Translations under genes and position numbers: made by a program
The notes under the pieces: generated by a model
Database searches by the model: none
The model's input: the letters and a program-made list of their open reading frames with translations, nothing else
Told to the model about the DNA's origin: nothing
Shown: in pieces, positions 1 through 8,720 of the stretch
Layout of the letters: every line of letters starts with the position of its first letter
Numbering within the stretch: position 1 is the stretch's first letter
Origin: Mycobacterium asiaticum DSM 44297
Lineage (GTDB): Bacteria > Actinomycetota > Actinomycetes > Mycobacteriales > Mycobacteriaceae
Assembly: GCF_000613245.1 (NCBI RefSeq)
Contig: NZ_HG964936.1
Coordinates: 1,105,172-1,169,171 of the forward strand
DNA length: 64,000 nt
Direction: 5' to 3'

Positions 1-1505
1 GTGACGGTGGACCACCCGGAGCCGGGGTCGCCGTCGATGGCCAACTTGGCGTCCTGCGGATTGTCGGGGGCGCCGTCCGGGGAAAACACGGTCGCGCTTA
101 CCGGCTTGACGATCGGTCCGGGGCGTGTCGGGTTGCCCGCGCCTTTGGTGAAGTACAGGACCGCGGCGGCGGTCAGCACGATCACCGCTATGACCGCGGC
201 GGCCACCGCGGCGATGCGCGCGGCCCTGCGTTTCGGTGCGGGTGCAGGTGCAGGTGCAGGTGCGGGTGCAGGTGCGGCGGCCGGTGCGGGTGCAGGTACA
301 GGCGCGGGTGCAGGCGCCACGGCTGGCGGCGGTTCTGCTGGGGCCGGTGCGCGGCGCTGCTTCGGACGAGCACCGAGTGACAGATTGACTACCTTGTCGG
401 CATCGAGGGTGTCACCGTCCCAGAATCCGCTGACCTCGACCTCATCGCCGTCCTCGAGCTGACCGGTGACGAGGTCAGTCTGAATCTGGACCGGGACATG
501 CGCGGGCCGGTTGTCCAATTCGTCATACGGAACCAGGTGGAAGGACAGCGTTCCGACCTGCTGATCGGCGGTGATCGCGTCGCGCTGGACGCCGCGCGCG
601 CTTCCATGGATTACCACCCGCTCGAGACGCTGCGTCGCGGGACGTTGCCCCGCGCCAGCGGCCGGCTTGGGGGCCTGTTGCGTCAAAGAGCGAGCGAAAT
701 CCGCGCAGGTCGGGTACCGCTGGCTGGGATCTTTTGCCAGCGCCTTGATCAGAACGGCGTCCAAATGGGCGAGCTCTGGTCGGCGCTCCGATATCCGTGG
801 GGGCGGCGAATTCAGGTGGTGAGTGAGTACGACCGCGCGATTGGAATCCTGGAACGGCGGTGCGCCGGTGAGCAGGAAGTACGTGGTGGCGGCGAGCGCG
901 TACTGGTCGGCTCGGCCATCCAGCGATTTGCCGAGAAGTTGCTCGGGCGCCACATAGCTGATGGTCCCGACGGCGACGTTGGCCTCAGTGAGGTTGCTGA
1001 CATCGTCGATCTTGCGAGCGATGCCGAAATCGGTCAGCAATACCCGGCGCCGGTGGCCATCGGCCGCGGTCACCAGGATGTTTTCGGGCTTGACGTCTCG
1101 GTGCAGCAGCCGGCGATCATGACCGAAGTCGAGCGCGTCGGCCACGGCGGTCACGATCTCGAAGACATCTGGTTCCGCTAGGCCGCGTGGGTGCCGCTCG
1201 CGCACCAGCCGCCCCGCGTCGGCGCCGTCCACGTATTCCATCGAGATCCACAGCCGGCCGTTGAACTCGCCACGGTCGAGAACGCCGACGATATGGGGAT
1301 GCCACAGCGTCGCAGCCAGCTCGGCTTCGCGAATGAACCGTGCGCGAAACTCCTGATCCTCCGCCGAGGCCAGGGAAAGTATCTTCAACGCGTCCTGGCG
1401 AGGCAGACGCGGATGCTCGGCGAGATAGACCTCGCTCATACCGCCAGTGCCGAGTAAGCGCTGAATCACGTAGCCAGCGAAGACCTCACCGTTGTTCAAC
1501 GGCAT
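1..1505 (-). CDS. Transmembrane Ser/Thr protein kinase, 3' end beyond window
   Basis: A eukaryotic-type protein kinase anchored in the membrane. The ATG at 1505 opens a frame that runs off the left edge (about 501 residues visible). Seen: glycine loop LGTGGMSEV near residue 18, ATP lysine in DALKIL near 41, HRDVKPEN near 133, DFG near 157 and APE near 184, so the kinase should be active. The kinase domain ends near residue 275. An Ala/Pro/Val tract follows (about 387-424), then one hydrophobic helix (about 433-458). The start of an extracellular domain follows, with an IDGDPGSGW signature like that of discoidin/MviN-type beta-jellyroll domains. The layout is PknF/PknI/PknJ-like, without visible PASTA repeats. 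The exact ortholog is uncertain because the sensor domain is cut off. Confidence 0.9.
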   Translation of the reverse strand, partial: MPLNNGEVFAGYVIQRLLGTGGMSEVYLAEHPRLPRQDALKILSLASAEDQEFRARFIREAELAATLWHPHIVGVLDRGEFNGRLWISMEYVDGADAGRLVRERHPRGLAEPDVFEIVTAVADALDFGHDRRLLHRDVKPENILVTAADGHRRRVLLTDFGIARKIDDVSNLTEANVAVGTISYVAPEQLLGKSLDGRADQYALAATTYFLLTGAPPFQDSNRAVVLTHHLNSPPPRISERRPELAHLDAVLIKALAKDPSQRYPTCADFARSLTQQAPKPAAGAGQRPATQRLERVVIHGSARGVQRDAITADQQVGTLSFHLVPYDELDNRPAHVPVQIQTDLVTGQLEDGDEVEVSGFWDGDTLDADKVVNLSLGARPKQRRAPAPAEPPPAVAPAPAPVPAPAPAAAPAPAPAPAPAPAPKRRAARIAAVAAAVIAVIVLTAAAVLYFTKGAGNPTRPGPIVKPVSATVFSPDGAPDNPQDAKLAIDGDPGSGWSTV

Positions 1506-1688
1506 GCCCGAAAGCCTACAAACCGGCAGGGCCTGGTAGCGAATCCGCCGGTGAGGGGGAGGACGGCCGCGGTTTCTGTAATTCCGCTCACGGCTGAACG
1601 GGCACAGCGATAGATTTCGTTAGGGTCTGCGACCTCGGCATCCGCTGGGGACGGCATACGGGGAAACGTGATTGAGGGGAGATTTCCT

Positions 1689-3092
1689 ATGTCGTTGATG
1701 GTGGTGCCGGAATGGGTTAGCGCGGTGGCCGCTGACGCGGCGGACGTCGCTGCGGCGATCGGTGCCGCCAACTCCGCGGCGGCGGCCCCTACGACCGGCT
1801 TGCTCGCTGCAGCCGAAGACGAGGTGTCCGCTGCCATCGCGGCGCTGTTCTCCGCCCACGGCGAGGGCTACCAGGCGCTGAGCGCGCAGGTCGCGTCTTT
1901 CAATCAGCGCTTCGTCCAGGCTCTGACCAATGCGAGCGGGGCATATGCCGCCGCCGAGGCGGCCAGCGCGGCGCCGCTGCAGACCTTCGAGGAGACCGTC
2001 GCCCTCTTCGAACAAGAGCTTGCGCAGGTTCCCAGTGAATTGGCCACCGGCTTCAACCGGATCGCCAACGAGATCTTCACCACCATCTTCGGCGCACCGG
2101 CCGCACCGCCCATTCCGGCGGGCCAGCCGGGGACTTTCACCGGCACGCCGTCGCTGATCACACGGTTCGAAGAGGCTTTGCTCTACCCGGTCAAGCCGCT
2201 GTTGAGTCTGTCGGGACTAGACACCTACATCGCGACTCCGGGTAACCCGCTTTTGCAACTACTGGCCAGTGACATTCCGCCGCTGTCCTGGTTTATCGGC
2301 AATTCCCCGCCGCCGTTATTGAATCTGCTTCTTGGCGAGACCGTTTCCTACAGCACATACAGCAGTCCCACCGGCGGAACGATGAGCGTTGTGCACATCA
2401 CGCCGATGAATGCCACCGGTGAGCAGGTTGTTGCCATACACGGCGGCGCCTTCATCTTCCCGCCGTCCTTCCTGCACTGGATTCACTATTCGGTGATGGC
2501 CTACCAAACCGGCGCAACGATCCAGGTACCGATTTATCCGTTGCTGCAACAGGGGGGCACGGCCGGGCTGGTGGTGCCCATGATGTCGGAATTCATCGCC
2601 TCGCAGACCGCGCTGTACGGGACACCGAATGTCAGCGTGATCGGTGACTCTGCGGGGGGTAATTTGGCGCTGGCCGCCGTTCAGCAGATGGTGATCGACG
2701 GTGCGCAAATGCCATCGCGCATGGTCCTGCTGTCGCCGTGGCTCGACTTGTCCATGACCAACCCGAATATCGCGTTCGTGCAGGATCCGTTGCTGCCCGT
2801 TGGGCTGGCGAAAGTATTCGGTCAACAGTGGGCGGGCGGCTTGGCCATCAACAACCCCTGGGTAAGCCCGATAAATGGATCGCTCGACGGAATGCCGCCG
2901 ACAACGGTCTACACCGGAAACCTGGACATACTCTCGCCCGACGCCATACGCCTCAAGGAACTGGCCGTAGGCGCGACAACCCCGTTCAGCTTCGTATTGG
3001 CCAACGGCCAGATCCACGACTGGCTCATCCTCACCTTGGACGGTCCCGCATATTGGCACCAGATCAACCAGGAACTAGGTATCGCGGCCTGA
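1689..3092 (+). CDS. PE-family hormone-sensitive-lipase-type esterase (LipY-like)
   Basis: A secreted triacylglycerol lipase/esterase, 467 aa. Residues 1 to about 95 form a PE domain (MSLMVVPEW start). A YAAAE motif near residue 86 fits the YxxxD/E type VII secretion signal, so ESX-5-type export is likely (family knowledge). The C-terminal alpha/beta-hydrolase carries the oxyanion motif HGGAF near 250, nucleophile GDSAGG near 318, an acid in GNLDILSPD near 410 and a His in IHDWL near 442. The ATG at 1689 is chosen because a GAGGGGAG ribosome site lies just upstream and it begins the PE consensus; an in-frame GTG lies at 1668. M. tuberculosis LipY has the same PE-HSL layout and similar length, but orthology cannot be shown from this sequence alone. 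Confidence 0.9.
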   Translation: MSLMVVPEWVSAVAADAADVAAAIGAANSAAAAPTTGLLAAAEDEVSAAIAALFSAHGEGYQALSAQVASFNQRFVQALTNASGAYAAAEAASAAPLQTFEETVALFEQELAQVPSELATGFNRIANEIFTTIFGAPAAPPIPAGQPGTFTGTPSLITRFEEALLYPVKPLLSLSGLDTYIATPGNPLLQLLASDIPPLSWFIGNSPPPLLNLLLGETVSYSTYSSPTGGTMSVVHITPMNATGEQVVAIHGGAFIFPPSFLHWIHYSVMAYQTGATIQVPIYPLLQQGGTAGLVVPMMSEFIASQTALYGTPNVSVIGDSAGGNLALAAVQQMVIDGAQMPSRMVLLSPWLDLSMTNPNIAFVQDPLLPVGLAKVFGQQWAGGLAINNPWVSPINGSLDGMPPTTVYTGNLDILSPDAIRLKELAVGATTPFSFVLANGQIHDWLILTLDGPAYWHQINQELGIAA

Positions 3093-3095
3093 TCG

Positions 3096-3158
3096 CGCCG
3101 AGACTGCAATTCTGCAGCGGAAGTGCGAGTAGGGGCCTGCAGGATTTCAGTCTCGGCG
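3096..3158. repeat. Long inverted repeat in gap after the PE-lipase
   Basis: CGCCGAGACTG (3096-3106) is an exact inverted copy of CAGTCTCGGCG (3148-3158), an 11-bp stem. The 41-nt loop begins with its own small hairpin, CTGCA-ATTC-TGCAG (overlapping the stem end). It sits between the lipase stop and the murQ-fusion start at 3175. It may be a terminator or a structured leader; there is no U-tract. Confidence 0.5.
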
Positions 3159-3174
3159 AACGGCTCGTGAAACC

Positions 3175-4887
3175 ATGGGTGCGGTGATTCTCTCCATCGA
3201 CCTCGGGAAGAGCGCGTGTCGCGTTGCGGCCGGCGACCGCAGGGCCCAGGGTCCCGGAGCGCCGGGTCTCGCGACGCCGGGTGGAGTCCGGGCAGCACAA
3301 GCGGCAATCTTGGCTGCAGCCAACGACTTTGGTCCAGTGGAGGAGGTGATCGTGGGGGCGGCCGGAGCCTTGGCCGCACCGGACGCGGCGCGCGCACTGG
3401 GCGAGGCGCTGCTCGGGTCACTGCGGGCGCAGCGCGCCACCGTGACCAGTGACGCCGTCATCGCGCACGCCGGCGCGCTGGACGGGAAACAGGGTGCCGT
3501 GTTGATCGTGGGCACCGGTGTCGTCGCGCTCGCGATCGACGCGGACGGCGCCCTGCGTACCGCCGACGGTTGGGGGCCCTGGCTGGGCGACGACGGCGGC
3601 GGCTCGTGGATCGGCGCGGCCGGGCTGCGCGCGGCGCTACGAGCCCATGACGGTCGCGGACCGTCCACCGCGTTACTCGATGCGGCGTGCGCCCGGTTCG
3701 GCCCGCCGCAGACCTGGCCGGGCCAGTTCGCCGACGCGGCCGACCTCGCCTCATTCGCGCCGGATGTGCTTGCCGCGCAGGATGATTCCGTGGCTTCGGA
3801 GATTGTCCGCACCGCCGCGGAGTCCCTCGGTGCGACCGCCCGCGCGGTCGGCGATGGCCCCGTGGCGTTGCTCGGCGGACTCGCCGGCGCGCCGGCGTTG
3901 CGCGCGCACATCGATGCCATGGCGCCCGTCGGCGATGCGCTCGAGGGCACCCTGCGGCTGGGGGTGATCCACGAGCCCCACCTCATCCGGTTACAGGCGA
4001 CGGTTACCGGGCACCGCCTTGACGCACTGCCCACCGAGGCCGTGCGGCCAGGACTGCACGACCTCGACACCCGCCCGATCGGCGAAGTGGTCGCGTTACT
4101 CGTCGCGGCCGAGGGGGAGGCGCATGGCGCGGTGCTGGCGGCACTGCCCCGGATCACGGCGGCGGCTGAGGCGATCGCCGCGCGGCTGAAGCGAGGCGGC
4201 CGCCTGATCTATGCCGGCGCCGGCACACCCGGCCGGCTTGGCGTGCTCGACGCGGCCGAATGCGGGCCGACGTTCAACACCGACATCGTGCGCGGCGTCA
4301 TCGCCGGTGGGCCCTCGGCGCTGACCCAGGCAATCGACGGTGCCGAAGACGTGTTCGATCCCGCCGATCTGGCCGACCTGACCGAAGCCGACGCGCTGGT
4401 CGGTATTACCGCGTCCGGACGCACACCGTACGTGCTGGGGGCACTCGACCACGCGCGCGCGGCGGGTGCGCTGACCGTCGCGATCGTGAACAACCCGGGT
4501 AGCGAGGCGGCGGCCGACGTGGTGATCGAGCTGCTGACCGGGCCGGAGGTGCTGGCCGGGTCCACCCGGTTGACCGCGGGAACCGTGCAAAAGATTGTGC
4601 TCAACGCGATCTCGACAAGCGTCATGGTCGCCCTAGGCAAGGTCTACGGCCCGCGGATGGTCGACGTGCGCGCGACCAACGTCAAGCTGCGCCGCCGTAC
4701 GATGCGGATTGTCCGCGATGCGGCCGACGTCGATGAGCAGACCGCGGCCGCCGCGCTCGCCGCCGCGGACGGTCACGCCAAGACCGCGATCGTCGCGCTG
4801 CTCGCCGGTATCGACGCCGAGCAGGCCGCGCTACGGCTGGACGAGACCAACGGTCGGGTTCGCGAAGCCGTCATGGAGCGTTCGTGA
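3175..4887 (+). CDS. GlcNAc/MurNAc kinase - MurNAc-6-phosphate etherase (MurQ) fusion
   Basis: A bifunctional cytoplasmic enzyme for cell-wall sugar recycling, 570 aa. Residues 1 to about 265 are a BadF/BagF/BcrA-type sugar kinase: SIDLGKS phosphate loop at 7-13, GTGVVA near 112 and GDDGGGSW near 137. Residues about 280-570 are a MurQ SIS domain with GAGTPGRLG near 347, the catalytic-type Glu in DAAECGPTF near 361, TASGRTP near 412 and a NVKLRRRTMRIV segment. The kinase half should phosphorylate GlcNAc or MurNAc; MurQ then removes the lactyl ether from MurNAc-6-P to give GlcNAc-6-P. The next gene overlaps its stop, and two adjacent genes also encode peptidoglycan-type hydrolases. Which amino sugar the kinase prefers is not visible. 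Confidence 0.9.
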   Translation: MGAVILSIDLGKSACRVAAGDRRAQGPGAPGLATPGGVRAAQAAILAAANDFGPVEEVIVGAAGALAAPDAARALGEALLGSLRAQRATVTSDAVIAHAGALDGKQGAVLIVGTGVVALAIDADGALRTADGWGPWLGDDGGGSWIGAAGLRAALRAHDGRGPSTALLDAACARFGPPQTWPGQFADAADLASFAPDVLAAQDDSVASEIVRTAAESLGATARAVGDGPVALLGGLAGAPALRAHIDAMAPVGDALEGTLRLGVIHEPHLIRLQATVTGHRLDALPTEAVRPGLHDLDTRPIGEVVALLVAAEGEAHGAVLAALPRITAAAEAIAARLKRGGRLIYAGAGTPGRLGVLDAAECGPTFNTDIVRGVIAGGPSALTQAIDGAEDVFDPADLADLTEADALVGITASGRTPYVLGALDHARAAGALTVAIVNNPGSEAAADVVIELLTGPEVLAGSTRLTAGTVQKIVLNAISTSVMVALGKVYGPRMVDVRATNVKLRRRTMRIVRDAADVDEQTAAAALAAADGHAKTAIVALLAGIDAEQAALRLDETNGRVREAVMERS

Positions 4888-6401
4888 TGATGCGAAAGGG
4901 CGCTGCCGTTGTGACGGTGCTGCTCACCTTGGTTTCGGCCTGCGGCCACGGCGATCAAGCACCGCCGCCGGTGAGTCAGACGACCCAGCCGCCGCCCGCC
5001 GTAACCCCCAGCACCGCAACGATTTCCAAGCTGCCGGAAGCGCCGACCCCACCCGCATTCGCGCCGGTCGGCAAACTGATCACCGATGCGATCGCGGCGA
5101 ACAAGCTGCCGGGTGCCGTGCTGCTGGTCGGGCACGGCGGCGAGATCGCGTTCCACCACGCCTATGGCGTGCGCAGGCTGGCCAGTGAACCGGGATTGGA
5201 CGGTTCGCCTGCGCCGGCAGACCCGATGACCGAAGACACCATCTTCGACATGGCTTCCCTGACAAAGATTCTCGGCACCGCGACCGCCGTCATGCAGCTT
5301 TACGAACAGGGCATGGTGCAGTTCGACGAATCGGTGCAGCAGTATCTCCCCGACTTCAACCCGGCCAACGATCCGCGTCGAGCCAAGGTCACGGTTCGCA
5401 TGCTGCTCACCCACACCTCCGGTGAGACGGGCGACGTCGAACTGAAGGATCCGTGGGGCCTGGAGCGGCCCGACAAGGCCGAAGGCATTCACCGGGCGCT
5501 CACCACGCCGTTGGAGTCGGGCCCGGGCGAGGTTTTCCGATACTCCGACATCAATTTCATCCTGCTGGGCGCGCTGGTCGAGAAGCTCACCGGCGTGGCC
5601 GAAGACGTCTACGTCGCCGAACACGTCTTTGCGCCGCTCGGCATGACCGAGACCCGATATCTTCCCGTGGCGAAAGCGTGTGGGCCGCACACGGTTAGAG
5701 GAGCCGCGGTCGGGTGGGCGCCGGCATCGAACGGCGGCTCACCATCCGCTTGTCCCGCCGGCAGCTGGAACACCGACCTGTTGCCGCGCATCGCCCCGAC
5801 GGCACGTGACGAAGAGGGCAGAGCCGATCCGGACAAGAACCCCGACCTCGATCATCTGCTGTGGGGCACCGTCCATGACACGACGGCGCGACGGATGGGC
5901 GGCGTGGCCGGGCATGCGGGCGTGTTCTCGACGGCACAGGATGTTGGCATCTTCGCGCAAGCGCTGCTCGATCGGCTGGCCGGACGTCCGAGCCAATTCC
6001 CCTTGCTGCAAACGACGTTGGAACTGATGACCACCCCGCAGCAGCCGGGACACACTGCCACCCAGGTTGAGGCGGCGAACAACGCGACCAGGGAAGCCGT
6101 CGCGAAGAGACCGAACACCAGGGATCCGCTACTCGCTCCGCGCTATCCGGCGATCCCCGGCCAGAACCTGCGCGGCTTCGGCTGGGACATCGACACTCCG
6201 CTCTCGGGGCTACGAGGTGCGGTCTTTCCCGTCGGCGGTTTCGGTCACACCGGCTTCACCGGAACCTCGATCTGGATCGACCCGGCCTCGGATACCTATA
6301 TCGTCTTGTTGGCCAACTCGATTCACACACGCGGCAGCCCGCCTATGTCGGATCTGCGGGGCGAGGTGGCAACCGCGACGGCGCGGGCCCTGGGGCTCTA
6401 G
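4884..6401 (+). CDS. Serine beta-lactamase-like lipoprotein (class C/PBP4* type)
   Basis: A secreted, lipid-anchored serine hydrolase, about 505 aa. The N-terminus is a lipoprotein signal with lipobox LVSAC, followed by a Pro/Thr-rich linker. Motifs: SLTK (SxxK nucleophile) near residue 123, YSD (Y-x-N type) near 218 and HTG (KTG type) near 454. This is the AmpC/esterase/PBP4* fold. Three nested starts lie at the murQ stop: GTG 4884, ATG 4887, ATG 4890; translational coupling is evident. Homologs such as B. subtilis PbpE/YbbE sit in murQ recycling operons (family knowledge), so a role in trimming muropeptides is likely. True beta-lactam resistance cannot be claimed. Confidence 0.85.
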   Translation: MMMRKGAAVVTVLLTLVSACGHGDQAPPPVSQTTQPPPAVTPSTATISKLPEAPTPPAFAPVGKLITDAIAANKLPGAVLLVGHGGEIAFHHAYGVRRLASEPGLDGSPAPADPMTEDTIFDMASLTKILGTATAVMQLYEQGMVQFDESVQQYLPDFNPANDPRRAKVTVRMLLTHTSGETGDVELKDPWGLERPDKAEGIHRALTTPLESGPGEVFRYSDINFILLGALVEKLTGVAEDVYVAEHVFAPLGMTETRYLPVAKACGPHTVRGAAVGWAPASNGGSPSACPAGSWNTDLLPRIAPTARDEEGRADPDKNPDLDHLLWGTVHDTTARRMGGVAGHAGVFSTAQDVGIFAQALLDRLAGRPSQFPLLQTTLELMTTPQQPGHTATQVEAANNATREAVAKRPNTRDPLLAPRYPAIPGQNLRGFGWDIDTPLSGLRGAVFPVGGFGHTGFTGTSIWIDPASDTYIVLLANSIHTRGSPPMSDLRGEVATATARALGL

Positions 6402-6406
6402 CAGGC

Positions 6407-7141
6407 TCACATCCGCTCGAAATGCTGGTAATCCGGGGTCTTCCAGTCCCCACCCCATTGCCAGCTCCGGTCGGAGAAGGCGCGCTGAATCGGGTCGCCA
6501 CTGTGGATGAGCCCGGGATCCGTGCGGCTGCGGTCGAGGTAGGCCTCGGCGTTACGCGGCTCGAAATATCCGGTGACGTACAGGCACGGATTGATCAAGG
6601 GGTTGATATCGATCGCGCGGCCGTAAGCGTGTGGTGACCACTCGGTGGTTCCGGGAATCTGTCGACAGTTGAACGCCGAAGTGTTGTCGTCCTCCATGGA
6701 CAACTCGTCGTCCGCGCCCGAGTAGTGGTCGACCGTCTGCATCTTGTCAACGGGATAGCCGAGCCGATGTAGTTGCTCGAAGATCGCGATGACGTCCGCG
6801 ACCAGGTCCTGGTGCACGACCAGTTGGCCGCGATGCGTCTGGCCGTCGAAGCCGACGTAATCGATCTCCACACGCCGCAGCTGATCGGGTTCGACGGGGC
6901 AGCCCGGTTGCCAGGTCGTTCCGAGCTCGGCGGCGGTGACGGGTTGCACGGTTGCCGGCGGCGGCGTCGCGGTGGTCGACGAGGGCGGCTTCGGCGACGG
7001 AGCCGTGCTCGACGACGGAGTTTTGCTCGACGACGACGGCGGCAGCGAGCTCACCGCGTGCGGCGGTGTCGCGGGCGAGCACTGCACCAGGACGACGGCC
7101 AGTGCCAGCCCGACCGCCAACTTGGCACCACGCCACCTCAC
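6407..7141 (-). CDS. M15-family peptidase lipoprotein (VanY/L-Ala-D-Glu peptidase type)
   Basis: A lipid-anchored zinc peptidase, 244 aa, acting outside the membrane. Lipobox VLVQC near residue 21 is followed by a low-complexity Ser/Pro/Thr linker (about 25-70). The M15_4 catalytic part carries SPHAYGRAIDIN near 168-179, which holds the His and Asp zinc ligands, and a terminal WGGDW...YQHFE with the third His near 239. It converges with the beta-lactamase-like gene, only 5 bases apart. Together with the murQ fusion, this forms a peptidoglycan turnover group. It may be a D,D-carboxypeptidase or an L-Ala-D-Glu endopeptidase; the sequence does not decide. Confidence 0.85.
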   Translation of the reverse strand: MRWRGAKLAVGLALAVVLVQCSPATPPHAVSSLPPSSSSKTPSSSTAPSPKPPSSTTATPPPATVQPVTAAELGTTWQPGCPVEPDQLRRVEIDYVGFDGQTHRGQLVVHQDLVADVIAIFEQLHRLGYPVDKMQTVDHYSGADDELSMEDDNTSAFNCRQIPGTTEWSPHAYGRAIDINPLINPCLYVTGYFEPRNAEAYLDRSRTDPGLIHSGDPIQRAFSDRSWQWGGDWKTPDYQHFERM

Positions 7142-7208
7142 AAGCGTCCAACGTACCGTCAGGGTGCCCCGTCGTGCCCGCGTCCTAGCGACAAGCCTGA
7201 CCTGGGCC

Positions 7209-7238
7209 GTAACCGGCGATTGTCGCTTAGCCGGTAAC
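7209..7238. terminator. Candidate stem-loop between SRPBCC and M15 genes
   Basis: GTAACCGGC at 7209 pairs with GCCGGTAAC at 7230 with one mismatch across a 12-nt loop. It lies downstream of the 7277 gene end (minus strand) and upstream of the peptidase start. No U-tract follows, so terminator function is inferred only. Confidence 0.35.
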
Positions 7239-7276
7239 GAAGACCGTGCGCCTGACCTGCGGCAACGACAGTGTCG

Positions 7277-7807
7277 CTACGAAGCGGGCACCGCACTACC
7301 CGACCCGGCGCGCACGGCGAGCCTGGCCAGGTTGCGCAGCGAGTTATCCAGATGCTCGCGCTCAAAGGGCGGGAACTCGATGTCGCGGTATTCCGGCGGC
7401 ACTGCCGACCAGTCATAGGTCAACAGAACCTCGGTCACGGACGGCCCGACCGGCCGCAGGTCGTAGCGCCAGATCCAGCCTCCGAACGTGAGGCGCGAGC
7501 CGCTTGCCGACTTCAACAATGTTCCGGGCGTGGCGGCGTCTTGTCCCGGCTCCCAGGCGATGGCGCTGGGCGGATCGAAGACGACAATCCTGTTGACCAT
7601 CTCGTAGTGCTTGTCCGGGTGGTCGTCGTGGTACATCGCCATCCGGAAGATCTGCCCGGGCGCCGTCAAGAGCTGCGCATCGAGGGGCTCGCGTACCCAG
7701 CCGGTGCCGTCGATCGCGGCGTGGGTGCCGGGGTCCGCGAGCACACCGAAGATCACCTCGGACGGGGCGTTGATGTTGGTCGTTGCGGCAATTCGTTCTT
7801 CAGTCAT
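7277..7807 (-). CDS. SRPBCC-family (START/polyketide-cyclase-like) protein
   Basis: A 176-aa soluble protein of the SRPBCC ligand-binding fold. The opening pattern (ERIAATTNINAPSEVIFGVLADP) is the usual first beta-strand and helix of the family, and a late WRYDLRPVG...VLLTYDWS pattern forms the C-terminal sheet. Such proteins bind hydrophobic ligands or act as cyclases; no catalytic residue can be assigned. It is the last gene of a minus-strand group with the VOC and PhyH genes (30-base gap), so it may act on the same small molecule. ATG at 7807. Confidence 0.7.
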   Translation of the reverse strand: MTEERIAATTNINAPSEVIFGVLADPGTHAAIDGTGWVREPLDAQLLTAPGQIFRMAMYHDDHPDKHYEMVNRIVVFDPPSAIAWEPGQDAATPGTLLKSASGSRLTFGGWIWRYDLRPVGPSVTEVLLTYDWSAVPPEYRDIEFPPFEREHLDNSLRNLARLAVRAGSGSAVPAS

Positions 7808-7837
7808 GGCTTTACTGACCGTCCGGGTGGACCTAAC

Positions 7838-8719
7838 TCATCGGTGCTGACACGCGGGCTCGATCAGCAGGGTCGGTACGCCACACGTCCCATTCTTGAC
7901 ACTGAGCACGCGCGTGCCGGGCTTGCGCCCGGGCCGAACCTCGGAGACCTCGAGTCCGGCGGCGACGAGCCGGGTGCGGGCGGCGTCGGCGTCCGAAACG
8001 CGCCACGACAACCCCCAGAGCAGATCGGTGTGCGTGGCAAGGCCGGGGTTGGCTAGGGGCTGGGCAAGCTCGACGGTCACGCGGCCAACCCGCAGGAAGA
8101 CCAGTCGCATGCCCCAGTCCGGAAAGCTCCGGTCGAGCGCGAGACGCAGGCCGAGCCCGTCGCGGTACAGGGCGATCGCGGCATCAGCATCGGCGGTCTG
8201 TACGACCGCGTGGTCGATGCCGGTGACGCCCGCATCCGCCGGTCCGACAGGCTTGGCATCGGGCAGGGCCTCCGGGTCCTCATGCTGGATGGCGATGATC
8301 AGCACGCCGCGGGTGTGCGTGTCCGGCAGCAGCACGCTGCGCCACCGCCGCTCCTGCCCGGTATCCGCGTCGCGGCCCAAACCAGACGAGACCGGAGGTG
8401 GCGCAAGGCCATTGGCCTGAAGATGTGCGTGCGCCGAATCGAGGTCTGACGTGGCGAACGCCAGCCCGATCAGGCCCTCGCCGCGCTCGTCCAATCGCTC
8501 CGCGACCGTGCGACCGAGCGGTCCGTCGCCGTGTGGGCTGATCAGCTCGAGGTAGGTGTTGGACAGCCGGAACAAAGTATTCGCCGTGCCCCAGCCCGGA
8601 TGCGCGCCGCGCCACGAAGGGTTGCGGGACAACAGCATGCTGTAGCGGTGTGTGGCGTCCTCAAGATCACCCACGGCGAGAATGACGTGGTCGAGCGCAT
8701 CGAATACGGAATCAGCCAC
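7838..8719 (-). CDS. VOC-family (glyoxalase/dioxygenase fold) protein, two domains
   Basis: A 293-aa protein with two vicinal-oxygen-chelate modules: about residues 5-140 (DALDHVILAVGDL start) and 165-290 (GIDHAVVQTADADAAIALY start). His in DHVIL and DHAVV sits where a metal ligand is expected. The GTG at 8719 is chosen because it lies one base after the stop of the PhyH gene and begins directly at the first VOC strand; longer upstream frames would run inside the PhyH gene. The substrate is unknown. Family members include lyases, epimerases and ring-cleavage dioxygenases. Confidence 0.75.
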   Translation of the reverse strand: MADSVFDALDHVILAVGDLEDATHRYSMLLSRNPSWRGAHPGWGTANTLFRLSNTYLELISPHGDGPLGRTVAERLDERGEGLIGLAFATSDLDSAHAHLQANGLAPPPVSSGLGRDADTGQERRWRSVLLPDTHTRGVLIIAIQHEDPEALPDAKPVGPADAGVTGIDHAVVQTADADAAIALYRDGLGLRLALDRSFPDWGMRLVFLRVGRVTVELAQPLANPGLATHTDLLWGLSWRVSDADAARTRLVAAGLEVSEVRPGRKPGTRVLSVKNGTCGVPTLLIEPACQHR

Positions 8720-8720
8720 G

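Noticed and set aside
1..462. Plus-strand frame rich in GAGAGAG repeats that resembles a PE_PGRS protein
   Set aside because: It is the antisense reading of the Ala/Pro-rich linker of the kinase; no PE domain or start signal.
2316..3059. 247-aa minus-strand frame
   Set aside because: Lies wholly inside the lipase domain, whose catalytic motifs are on the plus strand.
3147..4157. 336-aa minus-strand frame opposite the kinase-MurQ fusion
   Set aside because: Low-complexity Ala/Ser/Pro composition typical of an antisense shadow in high-GC DNA.
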